Shown: positions 44,708-54,848, numbered from the stretch's first letter. The stretch is DNA of 64,000 nt from JACVRX01 sp963819885 (GCA_963819885.1 CAWFXV010000032.1:124001-188000), one strand, 5' to 3'. Notes: generated by a model from the letters alone, not told the origin. Made by a program: numbers and translations.

Positions 44708-46023
44708 CCGCGCTGCACACCGTCGCCCAGACGACCGAACAGGTCCCAGGGTTCGGGGACGATCCGTGGTGGCTGGTGCTGCTCAAAGCGGTCGGCATCT
44801 TCGTCCTGCTGATGCTTTTCACGCTGTTCAACATCGTGTACGAGCGCAAGGTCGTTGCCCGGATGCAGCACCGCGTCGGCCCCAACCGGACCGGACCCTG
44901 GGGCACGCTGCAAAGCCTCGCCGACGGCGTCAAGCTGATCCTCAAAGAGACGATCACGCCCCGAGGGGTCGACCGGGTCGTCTACGTTCTCGCCCCGATC
45001 ATCGCGGCAATCCCCGCTTTCATGGTCTTCGCTGTCATCCCGATGGGCCCCGAGGTCTCGATCTTCGGTGTGGTGACGCCGCTTCAGCTGACCGACATGC
45101 CGGTCGCGGTGCTGCTCGTGCTCGCCATCGCCTCGGTCGGTGTCTACGGGATCGTCTTGGGCGGCTGGGCCAGTGGCTCGACCTACCCGCTGCTCGGCGG
45201 CATCAGGTCGTCGGCGCAGGTGATCTCCTACGAGATCGCGATGGGCCTCTCGTTCGTCGCCGTGTTCCTGTTCGCGGGCTCGATGTCGACCTCGCAGATC
45301 GTCCAGGCCCAAGAGCGAATGTGGTTCGTGGTCATCCTGCTGCCGTCATTCGTCGTCTACCTGATCTCGATGGTGGGCGAGACCAACCGGGCACCATTCG
45401 ATCTGCCCGAGGCCGAGGGCGAACTGGTAGCGGGGTTCATGACCGAGTACTCGTCGGTGAAGTACATGATGTTCTTCCTCGCCGAGTACATCAACATGGT
45501 CAATGTCGCCGCGATCGCCACCACCTTGTTCCTCGGCGGGTGGCGTGCTCCATGGCCGATATCCGCCGTCAACGACGGTTACTTCAACACCGGCTGGTGG
45601 CCGCTGCTGTGGTTCATCGCCAAGGTGGTCCTGCTGATCTTCGTGTTCATCTGGTTGCGCGGAACGCTTCCTCGGCTGCGCTACGACCAGTTCATGCAAC
45701 TCGGCTGGAAGATCCTCATCCCAGCCTCGCTGGGCTGGATCTTGTTGGTCGCGGCCATGCGGCTGGCATTCAACGAGGGACTCGAGCGTCGTGACGTTCT
45801 GGTCTGGGGCGGTGCGTTCGTCGTGCTCATGCTGGTCGTGAGCGTGATCATCCCTGACCGCAGACCGGCGGAAGCGGACGGCACTCGCGCACCTCCCGAC
45901 GAGTTCGACGCCCACGCGGGCGGCCACCCGGTGCCTCCGATGCCGCATGAGCAGGAGGCTGCGGTCCCCGCATATCCCCCACGTGCTCCCGAATCCAGCT
46001 CAGAGGAGCGGACGAATGCCTAG
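44704..46023 (+). CDS. nuoH: NADH-quinone oxidoreductase subunit H
   Basis: Membrane subunit that joins the quinone site to the proton channels. The 439 residues include ERKVVARMQHRVGPNRTGPW, the conserved loop VGETNRAPFDLPEAEGELV and FMTEYSSVKYMMFFLAEYIN. A hydrophilic C-terminal extension of about 55 residues (HAGGHPVPPMPHEQEAAVPA) is seen in actinobacterial NuoH. GTG start overlaps nuoG; the stop overlaps the nuoI start by 8 bases. Confidence 0.97.
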   Translation: MTALHTVAQTTEQVPGFGDDPWWLVLLKAVGIFVLLMLFTLFNIVYERKVVARMQHRVGPNRTGPWGTLQSLADGVKLILKETITPRGVDRVVYVLAPIIAAIPAFMVFAVIPMGPEVSIFGVVTPLQLTDMPVAVLLVLAIASVGVYGIVLGGWASGSTYPLLGGIRSSAQVISYEIAMGLSFVAVFLFAGSMSTSQIVQAQERMWFVVILLPSFVVYLISMVGETNRAPFDLPEAEGELVAGFMTEYSSVKYMMFFLAEYINMVNVAAIATTLFLGGWRAPWPISAVNDGYFNTGWWPLLWFIAKVVLLIFVFIWLRGTLPRLRYDQFMQLGWKILIPASLGWILLVAAMRLAFNEGLERRDVLVWGGAFVVLMLVVSVIIPDRRPAEADGTRAPPDEFDAHAGGHPVPPMPHEQEAAVPAYPPRAPESSSEERTNA

Positions 46024-46567
46024 GTTCCTCGACCCGGTTGCGGGGTTCGGGGTGACGTTCCGGACGATGTTCCGCAAGGTCGTCACCGAGCAGTATCCAG
46101 AGCAGCGGCACACGGTTGCTCCGCGGTTTCATGGCCGGCACCAGCTCAACCGCCATCCGGACGGGCTGGAGAAATGCATCGGCTGCGAATTGTGTGCGTG
46201 GGCGTGTCCGGCCGACGCCATCTACGTGGAGGGCGACGCCAACACAGATGAGCTCCGCTTCTCGCCAGGGGAGCGGTACGGCCGCGTGTACCAGATCAAC
46301 TACCTGCGTTGCATCCTCTGCGGCCTGTGCATCGAAGCCTGCCCTACCCGGGCGCTGACGATGACCAACGAGTACGAGCTCGCCGATGACACCCGCGAGA
46401 AACTGATCTACGAAAAGCAGGATCTCCTTGCCCCCCTATTGCCCGGAATGGAGGAACCGCCGCACCCCATGCGACTGGGTGACAGCGAGCGCGATTATTA
46501 CCTCCGCTCGGGCATAGGCTTGCGCGGCGCTTCCCAGGACCAGCACGTTTCGGAGGGCAAGGGCTGA
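46016..46567 (+). CDS. nuoI: NADH-quinone oxidoreductase subunit I
   Basis: Carries two [4Fe-4S] clusters (N6a, N6b) on the path to N2. The 183 residues contain both ferredoxin motifs: CIGCELCAWACPADAIYVEG and CILCGLCIEACPTRALTMTN. The ATG at 46016 has an agaggag ribosome site and lies inside the nuoH 3' end. The stop shares one base with the nuoJ start. Confidence 0.97.
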   Translation: MPRFLDPVAGFGVTFRTMFRKVVTEQYPEQRHTVAPRFHGRHQLNRHPDGLEKCIGCELCAWACPADAIYVEGDANTDELRFSPGERYGRVYQINYLRCILCGLCIEACPTRALTMTNEYELADDTREKLIYEKQDLLAPLLPGMEEPPHPMRLGDSERDYYLRSGIGLRGASQDQHVSEGKG

Positions 46568-47415
46568 TGGGTGTCGGCGTGCTCGCCCAGGTGGCTGAGG
46601 CCACGAGTCACACCGGCGAGACAGTGCTGTTCTGGATCATCGCCCCGCTCGCGGTGGTGTCTGCTCTCGGTCTCGTCATCGCCCGTAAGGCAGTCCACGG
46701 CGCAATGTTCGTCGCCGTCACCATGATCTGCCTCGCTGTGCTTTACATCGCCTTGGAGGCACCGTTCCTCGGCGTGGTCCAAGTCGTCGTTTACACCGGC
46801 GCGATCATGATGTTGTTCCTCTTCGTGATCATGCTGGTCGGAGTCGACGCCAGCGACTCTCGAGTCGAGACGATCCGTGGGCAACGGGTGGCAGCGGTGC
46901 TGGCCGGCCTGGGCTTCGGCATCTTGCTGGTCGCGGTGGCAGCCAACGCGCTGCTGCCGGCGCCGGCCGGGATGGCCGCCGCGGCGCCAGACGGCAACGT
47001 GATTGCCATCGCCGACCGGATCTTTTTCCGGTACGTGTTCGCCTTCGAGGTCACCAGCGCCCTGCTGATCACGGCCGCACTCGGTGCCATGGTGCTGACC
47101 CATCGTGAGCGGCTGTTCCGCCGGCCCAGCCAGCGTGAACTGTCCGAACAGCGGTTCCGCGCCGGCGGCGCTGCCGCATCGCAGCTGCCGAGCCCAGGTG
47201 TCTATGCCCGCCACAACGCGGTCGACACCCCGGCGCTCCTGCCGGACGGAACACCCAGTGACCTGTCGATCTCGAAGGTCCTGGTCGCCCGTGGCGTGGT
47301 TCGGGTTACCGACCAGGCGGCAAGCGATGTGTCCCGGCTGGAGGCTCAGGTCGAAGAACTGACCGGTGAGCCACTCGAGGAGTCGGTGGGCGACGACGAA
47401 GGGGGGCGGCGATGA
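46567..47415 (+). CDS. nuoJ: NADH-quinone oxidoreductase subunit J
   Basis: Membrane subunit with five hydrophobic segments in the first 180 residues (VQVVVYTGAIMMLFLFVIML is the typical third segment). The 282-residue length includes a cytoplasmic tail of about 95 residues, longer than in E. coli, as is common in actinobacteria. The stop overlaps the nuoK ATG. Confidence 0.95.
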   Translation: MGVGVLAQVAEATSHTGETVLFWIIAPLAVVSALGLVIARKAVHGAMFVAVTMICLAVLYIALEAPFLGVVQVVVYTGAIMMLFLFVIMLVGVDASDSRVETIRGQRVAAVLAGLGFGILLVAVAANALLPAPAGMAAAAPDGNVIAIADRIFFRYVFAFEVTSALLITAALGAMVLTHRERLFRRPSQRELSEQRFRAGGAAASQLPSPGVYARHNAVDTPALLPDGTPSDLSISKVLVARGVVRVTDQAASDVSRLEAQVEELTGEPLEESVGDDEGGRR

Positions 47416-47711
47416 GTCCGACGCCGTATCTGGTCCTGTCCGCCATCCTGTTCACCATCGGCGGCGCTGGGGTCTTGCTACGACGCAATGCGCTGATCGC
47501 CTTCATGAGTGTCGAACTGATGCTCAACGCCTGCAACCTTGCCTTTGTCACGTTCGCCCGCATGCACGGCGACATCGACGGCCAGGTCGTGGCTTTCTTC
47601 GTCATGGTCGTCGCCGCCGCCGAGGTGGTCGTCGGCCTCGCGATCATCGTCACGATCTTCCGGACCCGCAGATCGGCGTCGGTCGACGACGCCAGCCTGC
47701 TCAAGCTCTGA
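47412..47711 (+). CDS. nuoK: NADH-quinone oxidoreductase subunit K
   Basis: A 99-residue, three-segment antiporter-like subunit. The conserved glutamates lie in FMSVELMLNACNLAFV and VAAAEVVVGLAIIVTIFR. The start overlaps nuoJ. nuoL begins 5-8 bases after the stop. Confidence 0.97.
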   Translation: MSPTPYLVLSAILFTIGGAGVLLRRNALIAFMSVELMLNACNLAFVTFARMHGDIDGQVVAFFVMVVAAAEVVVGLAIIVTIFRTRRSASVDDASLLKL

Positions 47712-47715
47712 GGTG

Positions 47716-49644
47716 ATGATGACCGCGCTCGTCGGCCAGACGACTGAGGAGACCGCCACCCTCGCCGGGGGCGTGTTCTCCTCGACATGGCTGCTCATCG
47801 CGCTCCCGTTGCTGGGCGCAGCGGTCCTGCTGCTCGGCGGGCGCCGGCTCAACCGGACAGCCCCCGTGCTCGGCTGTGTTGCGCCCGTGGCGGCGTTCGT
47901 GCTTGCCGTCGTGTTGTTCGTCTCGATGATCGGCCGTGCGCCTGAGGAGCGGGCCATCTCCGTGCCGATGTACGACTTCTTCACCGTCGGTGACTACGCC
48001 GTGGCGGTCGGGTTGCTGCTCGACCAGCTGTCGATGGCCTTCGTGCTGCTCATTACCGGCGTCGGCTCGCTCATCCACATCTACTCGATCGGCTACATGG
48101 AGCACGACGAAAACCGGCAACGCTTCTTCGGCTACCTGAACCTGTTCGTCGCCGCGATGCTGTTGCTGGTTCTGGCCGACGATTACCTGATCCTCTACGT
48201 CGGCTGGGAGGGCGTGGGTCTCGCCTCGTACCTGCTGATCGGGTTCTGGCAGCACAAGGACTCGGCCGCGGTAGCAGCCAAGAAGGCGTTCGTGGTCAAC
48301 CGCGTCGGCGACTTCGGCATGTCGCTCGCTGTCATGTCCATGGTGGTGGTCTTCGGCTCGACAGCGTTCGCCGTTGTCTTCCCGGCTGCGGAAGGAGCGC
48401 CGAACGACTGGCTAGTGGCCATCGGACTTCTGCTTCTCCTCGGGGCGTGCGGCAAGTCCGCGCAGTTCCCATTGCAGTCCTGGCTGCTCGACGCAATGGA
48501 AGGTCCGACCCCGGTCTCGGCTCTGATCCATGCCGCGACCATGGTGACCGCGGGCGTCTATCTGATCGTCCGGTCTGCCGCGATCTTCAACGGCAACGAG
48601 ATCGCCCAGACCGCCGTCGTCATTGTCGGCACGATCACGCTGCTCATGGGCGCGATCATCGGATGCGCCAAGGACGACATCAAGAAGGCCCTGGCCGGGT
48701 CGACCATGAGCCAGATCGGTTACATGATGCTCGCAGCTGGTCTGGGTCCTGCGGGTTACGCGTTCGCCATCTTCCACCTGCTGACCCACGGCTTCTTCAA
48801 GGCCGACCTCTTCCTCGGCGCGGGCTCGGTCATGCACGGCATGAACGACGAAGTCGACATGCGCCGCTATGGGGCGCTGCGCGTCGCCATGCCGATCACC
48901 TTCCTCACGTTCGCGGCCGGCTACCTGGCGATCATCGGCATACCGCCGTTCGCCGGGTTCTTCTCCAAGGACTCGATCATCGAGGTGGCCATCGCAAGCA
49001 ACTTCGTGGCCGGTTTCTGCGCTCTGGTCGGGGCGGGTATCACCGCGTTCTACATGACCAGGGTCATGCTGATGACGTTCGTCGGCGAGAAGAGGTGGGC
49101 GGCCAACGCCCATCCGCACGAGTCGCCCCTGGTCATGACCGTCCCGCTGATGATCCTCGGTGGGCTGTCCGTTGTCGGTGGTGCAGCGCTGCTCTATGTC
49201 GGCGGCGGCATCGTCGAGTGGCTCGAGCCGGTGACCGGTGAAGAGCACGTCGAGCTCGGAATCCCGATCTGGGCAATGACATTGATCACGCTCGCCGTCG
49301 TCTTGATCGGGGTGTTCATCGCCTGGCAGATCTTCGGCCGGCAGCCGGTGCCCGCAACCCAGCCGCGCGGTTCGGTTGTCACCGTCGCGGCCCGGCGCGA
49401 CCTCTACGGAGACGCCGTCAACGAGGCCGTGTTCATGCGGCCCGGACAGTACCTGACCAGGTCGCTCGTCTACGTCGACAATCGTGGTGTCGACGGCGCC
49501 GTCGTCGGCACGGCAGCGGCAGTCGGTGGTTTCTCCTCCCGCCTGCGCCGATGGCAGACCGGGTTCGTCCGCTCGTATGCCCTGTCCATGCTCGCCGGCG
49601 CAGCGATCGTCGTCGTGGCCATGCTGGTGGTGAGGCTGCCGTGA
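47716..49644 (+). CDS. nuoL: NADH-quinone oxidoreductase subunit L
   Basis: The largest proton-pumping antiporter-like subunit, about 642 residues. Key stretches: YLILYVGWEGVGLASYLLIG, SWLLDAMEGPTPVSALIHAA, KKALAGSTMSQIGYMMLAAG, HLLTHGFFKADLFLGAGSVM. The start is one of two adjacent ATGs (47716 or 47719) behind gagg at 47710. The stop overlaps the nuoM GTG. Confidence 0.96.
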   Translation: MMTALVGQTTEETATLAGGVFSSTWLLIALPLLGAAVLLLGGRRLNRTAPVLGCVAPVAAFVLAVVLFVSMIGRAPEERAISVPMYDFFTVGDYAVAVGLLLDQLSMAFVLLITGVGSLIHIYSIGYMEHDENRQRFFGYLNLFVAAMLLLVLADDYLILYVGWEGVGLASYLLIGFWQHKDSAAVAAKKAFVVNRVGDFGMSLAVMSMVVVFGSTAFAVVFPAAEGAPNDWLVAIGLLLLLGACGKSAQFPLQSWLLDAMEGPTPVSALIHAATMVTAGVYLIVRSAAIFNGNEIAQTAVVIVGTITLLMGAIIGCAKDDIKKALAGSTMSQIGYMMLAAGLGPAGYAFAIFHLLTHGFFKADLFLGAGSVMHGMNDEVDMRRYGALRVAMPITFLTFAAGYLAIIGIPPFAGFFSKDSIIEVAIASNFVAGFCALVGAGITAFYMTRVMLMTFVGEKRWAANAHPHESPLVMTVPLMILGGLSVVGGAALLYVGGGIVEWLEPVTGEEHVELGIPIWAMTLITLAVVLIGVFIAWQIFGRQPVPATQPRGSVVTVAARRDLYGDAVNEAVFMRPGQYLTRSLVYVDNRGVDGAVVGTAAAVGGFSSRLRRWQTGFVRSYALSMLAGAAIVVVAMLVVRLP

Positions 49645-51167
49645 ACTTTCCCTGGCTCACTGCCCTGATCGCGGTTCCACTTCTCGGCGCAGCTCTCACC
49701 GCACTGGTTCCCCGCGGTCTCGAACTGGCCGCCAAGAAGCTGGCCCTGTTCATGGCCGTGGTCACGGCGATCCTTGCTCTGATCGCCGCGATCGCGTTCG
49801 TCCGCGACGGTCAGCCCGAGCAGTTCGTCGAGCAGTACGAGTGGGTCGGGTCGCTGGGTGTCTTCTATGCTCTGGGCGCGAACGGCGTCTCCCTGTCACT
49901 CATCGTCCTGACCGCTGTCGTCACGCCGATCGTGCTGCTCGCCATGTGGCGGGAAGCCGAGGCAGAGCGCCGCAATCCCAAGCCGTTCTTCGCTCTCATG
50001 CTGCTGCTCGAAGCGATGATCATCGGTACTTTCGCCGCCCAGGACGTGTTGCTGTTCTACGTGCTCTTCGAAGCGATGCTGGTGCCGATGTACTTCCTCA
50101 TCGGCCTCTATGGCGGCCCGCAGCGGCGGTACGCCGCGGTGAAGTTCCTGCTTTACAACCTGCTTGGTGGGCTGATCATGCTCGCCGCTGTGATCGGGCT
50201 GTATGTGCAGTCGGTCGATGCGGGGCAGCCGTCGTTCCTGCTCGCCGACCTCGTCGCCCTGGACGTCCCCGTCGAGATCCAGCGCTGGCTCTTCATCGGA
50301 TTCATGTTCGCGTTCGCGATCAAGGCGCCGCTGTGGCCGTTCCATACCTGGCTACCGGACGCCGCCGCGGAAGCCACGCCGGCGAACGCTGCGTACCTGT
50401 CTGGTGTCATGGACAAGGTCGGCACGTTCGGCATGATCGCGCTGGTTCTGCCCTTGTTCCCGGACGCCACTCGCGAGTTCGCTCCCGTGGTGGTCGTGCT
50501 GGCTGTCATCAGCATCCTCTACGGAGCCCTGCTGGCCGTCGGGCAGACCGACATGAAGCGGCTGATCGCCTACACGTCGATCTCCCACTTCGGCTTCATC
50601 GTGCTGGGCATCTTCGCGCTCACCAGCCAAGGGCTGGCCGGGTCGACGCTGTACATGGTCAACCACGGGTTGTCGACGGTGGCCTTGTTCGTCATCGTCG
50701 GTTTCCTCGTCATCCGACGGGGGTCGAGGCTCGTTGCCGACTATGGCGGCGTGGCTCAGCCGGCCCCGATACTCGCGGGGTCGCTGTTGTTCGCCGGGCT
50801 GTCCGGGCTCGCCCTGCCCGGCCTCGCGACGTTCGTGAGCGAGTTCCTGGTGCTGGTGGGCACGTATAGCCGGTACCGTGCTGCAGCGGTCGTGGCGACC
50901 ATCGGGATCGTCTTGGCCGCGTTGTACATCTTGCTGTTCTACCAGCGCACCATGACCGGCCCCGCCCGTGATGCGACGAGGGATTTTCCGGACCTGCGTC
51001 GGCGCGAGATGCTGGTCGTCGCCCCGCTGGTGGCCCTGCTCCTGGCGGTCGGGTTCTTCCCCAAGCCGCTGTTGGATGTCATTGACGACGGCGTGCAGCC
51101 CACGCTCGCGGAAGTCGGAGTGAGTGATCCCGAACCGATCACTCCCGCGGCAGAAGGGAGCGAGTGA
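49641..51167 (+). CDS. nuoM: NADH-quinone oxidoreductase subunit M
   Basis: Antiporter-like proton channel subunit of 508 residues. Features: LFYVLFEAMLVPMYFLIGLY with the conserved glutamate, AIKAPLWPFHTWLPDAAAEA with the lysine and WLPDA motif, and TDMKRLIAYTSISHFGFIVL. GTG start overlaps nuoL; nuoN starts directly after the stop. Confidence 0.97.
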   Translation: MNFPWLTALIAVPLLGAALTALVPRGLELAAKKLALFMAVVTAILALIAAIAFVRDGQPEQFVEQYEWVGSLGVFYALGANGVSLSLIVLTAVVTPIVLLAMWREAEAERRNPKPFFALMLLLEAMIIGTFAAQDVLLFYVLFEAMLVPMYFLIGLYGGPQRRYAAVKFLLYNLLGGLIMLAAVIGLYVQSVDAGQPSFLLADLVALDVPVEIQRWLFIGFMFAFAIKAPLWPFHTWLPDAAAEATPANAAYLSGVMDKVGTFGMIALVLPLFPDATREFAPVVVVLAVISILYGALLAVGQTDMKRLIAYTSISHFGFIVLGIFALTSQGLAGSTLYMVNHGLSTVALFVIVGFLVIRRGSRLVADYGGVAQPAPILAGSLLFAGLSGLALPGLATFVSEFLVLVGTYSRYRAAAVVATIGIVLAALYILLFYQRTMTGPARDATRDFPDLRRREMLVVAPLVALLLAVGFFPKPLLDVIDDGVQPTLAEVGVSDPEPITPAAEGSE

Positions 51168-52694
51168 GTGAACGCGCCCACCATCGAATATGCCGAACTC
51201 CTGCCGATGCTGATTGTCTTCTCAGCGGCGATCATCGGGGTCCTGATCGAGGCGTTCGTCCCCCGCCCGCCGCGGCACATGCTGCAGGTCGGTCTCGCGC
51301 TCGTGGCGTTGATCGCGGCGTTCGCCGCGGTGATCTGGCTGGCCGGAACGTCTCTGGTTGGCGCGGCGGGCTCAGTGGCGATCGACGGGCCGGCGTTGTT
51401 CCTGCAAGGAGCGATCTTGGTGTTGGCCGCGATCAGCATTCTGTTCTTCGCTGAACGACGGCTGGAGGGCGGGGGAGACGCGTTCGCACCGTCGGCTTCA
51501 GCGCTGCCGGGCGGGGCGGCGGAACGCACCCTGGTCGCCGAGGGTGTCCTGCAGACAGAGGTCTACCCGCTGACGATGTTCGCGATCGGCGGGATGCTGC
51601 TGTTCCCGGCGTCCAACGATCTGCTGACGCTGTTCGTTGCGCTGGAGGTGCTGTCCCTGCCGCTGTACCTGCTCGCCGGTATGGCCCGGCGGCGTCGGCT
51701 GCTCTCGCAGGAAGCGGCGCTGAAGTACTTCCTGCTCGGGGCGTTCTCCTCGGCGTTCTTCCTGTTCGGCGCGGCTCTGATCTACGGTTTCGCGGGCTCC
51801 GTGCGGCTTTCGGACATCGACGTGGCGCTCGGCGCCCGGGTGGGTCAGGAAGGCCTGCTACTCGCCGGGGTCGGCCTGATAGCGGTCGGTCTGCTGTTCA
51901 AGGTGAGCGCCGCGCCGTTCCACTTCTGGACTCCGGACGTGTATCAGGGCGCGCCGACACCCGTCACCGGCTTCATGGCCGCGTGCACCAAGGTGGCGGC
52001 TTTCGGAGCGATGCTGCGGATCTTCTACGTGTCGTTCGGGGGCGTGAGCAGCGACTGGCAGCCGATGTTCTGGGCGGTCGCCGTGCTCACCATGATGGTC
52101 GGCGTCGTGGTGGCGTTGACCCAGACCGACGTCAAGCGCATGTTGGCGTACTCGTCGATCGCGCACGCCGGGTTCATCCTGACCGGGATGGTGGCCGCCG
52201 ACGCGATCGGCACGGCCAGCGTGCTGTTCTACCTCGTCGTCTACGGCTTCACGACGGTAGGTGCGTTCGCCGTCGTCACCTTGGTACGGGACTCCGCCGG
52301 CGAGGCCACGCACCTGGCGAAATGGGCGGGGCTGGGCAAACGGTCGCCAGTGGTCGCTGCGACGTTCGCGCTGTTCCTGCTTGCCTTCGCCGGCATACCG
52401 CTGACCAGCGGCTTCGTCGGCAAGCTGGTGGTGTTCTCTGCTGCGCTAGACGCGGGTGCGGTGCTGCTCGTGGTCGTCGGGGTGGTCGCGAGCGCCATCG
52501 CCGCGTTCTTCTACATCCGGGTCATCGTGTTGATGTTCTTCACCGATCCGGCGCCGGACGGCCCGACGGTCGCGGTTCCGAGCCTGGGGACTACCGTCGG
52601 CATCGGAATCGGCGTGGCCGCGACGATCATCCTCGGCATTGTGCCGGGGCCGATGCTCGAACTCGCCCAGCAGGCAGCTCTGTTCGTCCGCTGA
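51168..52694 (+). CDS. nuoN: NADH-quinone oxidoreductase subunit N
   Basis: Third antiporter-like subunit, 508 residues, end of the 14-gene operon. Motifs: LFVALEVLSLPLYLLAGMAR, FKVSAAPFHFWTPDVYQGAP, TDVKRMLAYSSIAHAGFILT. The GTG start has gaaggga upstream. The polyprenyl synthase gene follows after 22 bases and is probably in the same transcript. Confidence 0.96.
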   Translation: MNAPTIEYAELLPMLIVFSAAIIGVLIEAFVPRPPRHMLQVGLALVALIAAFAAVIWLAGTSLVGAAGSVAIDGPALFLQGAILVLAAISILFFAERRLEGGGDAFAPSASALPGGAAERTLVAEGVLQTEVYPLTMFAIGGMLLFPASNDLLTLFVALEVLSLPLYLLAGMARRRRLLSQEAALKYFLLGAFSSAFFLFGAALIYGFAGSVRLSDIDVALGARVGQEGLLLAGVGLIAVGLLFKVSAAPFHFWTPDVYQGAPTPVTGFMAACTKVAAFGAMLRIFYVSFGGVSSDWQPMFWAVAVLTMMVGVVVALTQTDVKRMLAYSSIAHAGFILTGMVAADAIGTASVLFYLVVYGFTTVGAFAVVTLVRDSAGEATHLAKWAGLGKRSPVVAATFALFLLAFAGIPLTSGFVGKLVVFSAALDAGAVLLVVVGVVASAIAAFFYIRVIVLMFFTDPAPDGPTVAVPSLGTTVGIGIGVAATIILGIVPGPMLELAQQAALFVR

Positions 52695-52716
52695 CCATAG
52701 CTCGAGGAGGAATGCC

Positions 52717-53712
52717 GTGACCTCGCTCAACCTCGGCATTCCCTCTGTCGACCCAGCCTTCGAGGCGGCGGTCGCAGCGGGGCTGGAAGAGGTCGAGGAG
52801 CGGTTGACCGAGGCGGTCAAGTCCGATGACGCGCTGCTCGCCTCTGCGGCTCGGCACCTCGTGGCCGCGGGCGGCAAGAGATTCCGGCCGCTGCTCGCCC
52901 TGACTGCCGGCCACTTCGGCGATGCCGACGCTCCCGGCGTGGTGAACGCCGCGGTCGTGGTCGAGCTGACTCACGTGGCCACCCTGTACCACGACGACGT
53001 GATGGACGAGGCGGCTCTGCGCCGGGGGGCACCGAGCGCGAACGCGCTGTGGGGCAACACGGTGGCCATTCTCACCGGCGACTTCCTGTTCGCCCGGGCG
53101 TCGGACATCGCGGCCGAGCTGGGCACCGAATCGGTGCGGATCCAGGCCCGGACGTTCCAGCGGCTGGTGCAGGGGCAGCTTCACGAAACGTTGGGTCCGC
53201 GTGGCGAGGAGAACCCCGTCACCCATTACCTCGGCGTCCTGGCCGACAAGACAGCGTCGCTCATCGCGACCTCAGCCCGCCTCGGTGCGCTGCATTCCGG
53301 CGTGCCTGCGCCGACGGTCGACGTGCTCGCCCGGTTCGGCGAGCGAATCGGGATGGCATTCCAACTCGCCGACGACGTTCTGGACATCGCCAGCGAGTCG
53401 ACCGTGCTCGGCAAGACCTCTGGCACCGACCTTCGTGCCGGCATCCCGACGCTTCCCGTCCTCTATGCCCGCCAGTCCACCGAAGCGGCGGACGCATCAC
53501 TGCGCGCGCTGCTCGACGGCCCGCTGCACGACGACGGCGTGCACGGTGAGGCGCTGCGACTGTTGCGCGCACATCCGGCGATGGCCCGCGCGCGGGCCGT
53601 GGTACGCCGCTACGCCGACGATGCCCGAGCCGTCCTGGCGGCGCTCCCCGATGTCCCTGCTCGCCGCGCGCTCGAAGCGCTCTGTGACTCCGTGGTCACC
53701 CGCACCGCGTGA
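52717..53712 (+). CDS. Polyprenyl diphosphate synthase (probably menaquinone side chain)
   Basis: A trans-prenyltransferase of 331 residues. Motifs in order: GGKRFRPLLALTAGHF, the first aspartate-rich motif LYHDDVMDEAALRRGAPSAN, and the second QLADDVLDIASE. The residues before the first aspartate motif are small and aliphatic (VVELTHVATLYHDD), consistent with a long-chain product. GrcC-type enzymes make the menaquinone tail; the position after nuo and near menG and the MenJ-like gene supports this. The GTG at 52717 has a near-perfect ribosome site (gaggagg). Confidence 0.9.
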   Translation: MTSLNLGIPSVDPAFEAAVAAGLEEVEERLTEAVKSDDALLASAARHLVAAGGKRFRPLLALTAGHFGDADAPGVVNAAVVVELTHVATLYHDDVMDEAALRRGAPSANALWGNTVAILTGDFLFARASDIAAELGTESVRIQARTFQRLVQGQLHETLGPRGEENPVTHYLGVLADKTASLIATSARLGALHSGVPAPTVDVLARFGERIGMAFQLADDVLDIASESTVLGKTSGTDLRAGIPTLPVLYARQSTEAADASLRALLDGPLHDDGVHGEALRLLRAHPAMARARAVVRRYADDARAVLAALPDVPARRALEALCDSVVTRTA

Positions 53713-53751
53713 CCCCCCGGCGCCACCTCCGGAATGACCGCGTTCACCACC

Positions 53752-53771
53752 CCTGGCTGGGCGAGCCAAGG
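53752..53771. terminator. Weak hairpin between the convergent prenyl synthase and korB genes
   Basis: cctggct and agccaagg can pair (seven pairs with one bulge) across a 5-base loop in the 59-base convergent gap, ending at the korB stop. It may be a bidirectional terminator; the stem is short. Confidence 0.3.
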
Positions 53772-54848
53772 CTAGTTGACGGTCCACGGGTCGCTGCCGG
53801 CCAGCAGGCCGGCCAGGTCACCAGGCCCCTGGGTGTCGACGGCGCGATCCAGTTGGGCAGTCATCAAGTCCCCGTAGGTCGCGCGGTCGACCTGCCGAAA
53901 GATGCCGATCGCGGATCGTGCCAGCGAGCCCGGGTCGGCCAGCCGCGACAGCGCGAAGGCCTGCGACGGGTCGGCCGCATGCGCATCGTGGACGATGACC
54001 GACGGCTCGTCGCCTGCGCAGACCTCCAGCCCGCCGGTGGCGGGATCTCGGCGCACACCCTGGTCCAGGTCGGCGCCGAAGCGCACCGGCTGGCCGTGCT
54101 CGAGCCGGATGAGCACGTCGTCGCGGGTATCGGGGCTCTTCAGCAGGTCGAATGCGCCGTCGTTGAAGATGTTGCAGTTCTGATAGATCTCGACCAGTGA
54201 AGTGCCGCGGTGCGCGGCCGCCGCCCGCAGGACCGACGTCAGGTGAGCGCGGTCGGAGTCGATGGTGCGGGCGACGAAGGTGGCCTCGGCGCCCAGGGCC
54301 AGTGACACTGGGTTGAATGGGGCGTCCAGCGAACCCATCGGCGTGGACTTGGTGATCTTGCCGATCTCGGACGTCGGCGAGTACTGGCCCTTGGTGAGCC
54401 CGTAGATGCGGTTGTTGAACAGCAGGATGGTCAGATTGACGTTGCGCCGCAGGGCGTGGATGAGATGGTTGCCGCCGATCGAGAGCGCATCGCCGTCACC
54501 AGTGACCACCCATACCGACAGGTCCGGCCGTGACGCGGCCAGTCCGGTGGCGATCGCCGGCGCCCGGCCGTGGATGGAGTGCATCCCGTAGGTGTCGAGG
54601 TAATACGGGAACCGTGACGAACACCCGATACCAGAGACGAAGACGATGTTCTCGCGCCGCAACCCGAGCTCCGGGAGGAACCCCTGAACCGTGGCGAGGA
54701 TCGCGTAGTCGCCACACCCCGGGCACCAACGGACCTCCTGGTCGCTGGTGAACGTCTTCTTGGTCTCAGGGACGTCCGTGATGGGCACGCCCTGCAGGCC
54801 GGCCGGCAACTCCAGCTCGACCTTGGTATCAGAGATGGTGTCAGACAT
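53772..54848 (-). CDS. korB: 2-oxoacid:ferredoxin oxidoreductase, beta subunit
   Basis: ThDP-binding subunit that oxidatively decarboxylates 2-oxoglutarate (or another 2-oxoacid) with ferredoxin. About 358 residues. The cluster cysteine region is EVRWCPGCGDYAILATVQGF with a further Cys in SGIGCSSRFPYY; the ThDP motif is VVTGDGDALSIGGNHLIHAL with LFNNRIYGLTKGQYSPTS. The ATG at 54848 overlaps the korA stop by 8 bases. Confidence 0.93.
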   Translation of the reverse strand: MSDTISDTKVELELPAGLQGVPITDVPETKKTFTSDQEVRWCPGCGDYAILATVQGFLPELGLRRENIVFVSGIGCSSRFPYYLDTYGMHSIHGRAPAIATGLAASRPDLSVWVVTGDGDALSIGGNHLIHALRRNVNLTILLFNNRIYGLTKGQYSPTSEIGKITKSTPMGSLDAPFNPVSLALGAEATFVARTIDSDRAHLTSVLRAAAAHRGTSLVEIYQNCNIFNDGAFDLLKSPDTRDDVLIRLEHGQPVRFGADLDQGVRRDPATGGLEVCAGDEPSVIVHDAHAADPSQAFALSRLADPGSLARSAIGIFRQVDRATYGDLMTAQLDRAVDTQGPGDLAGLLAGSDPWTVN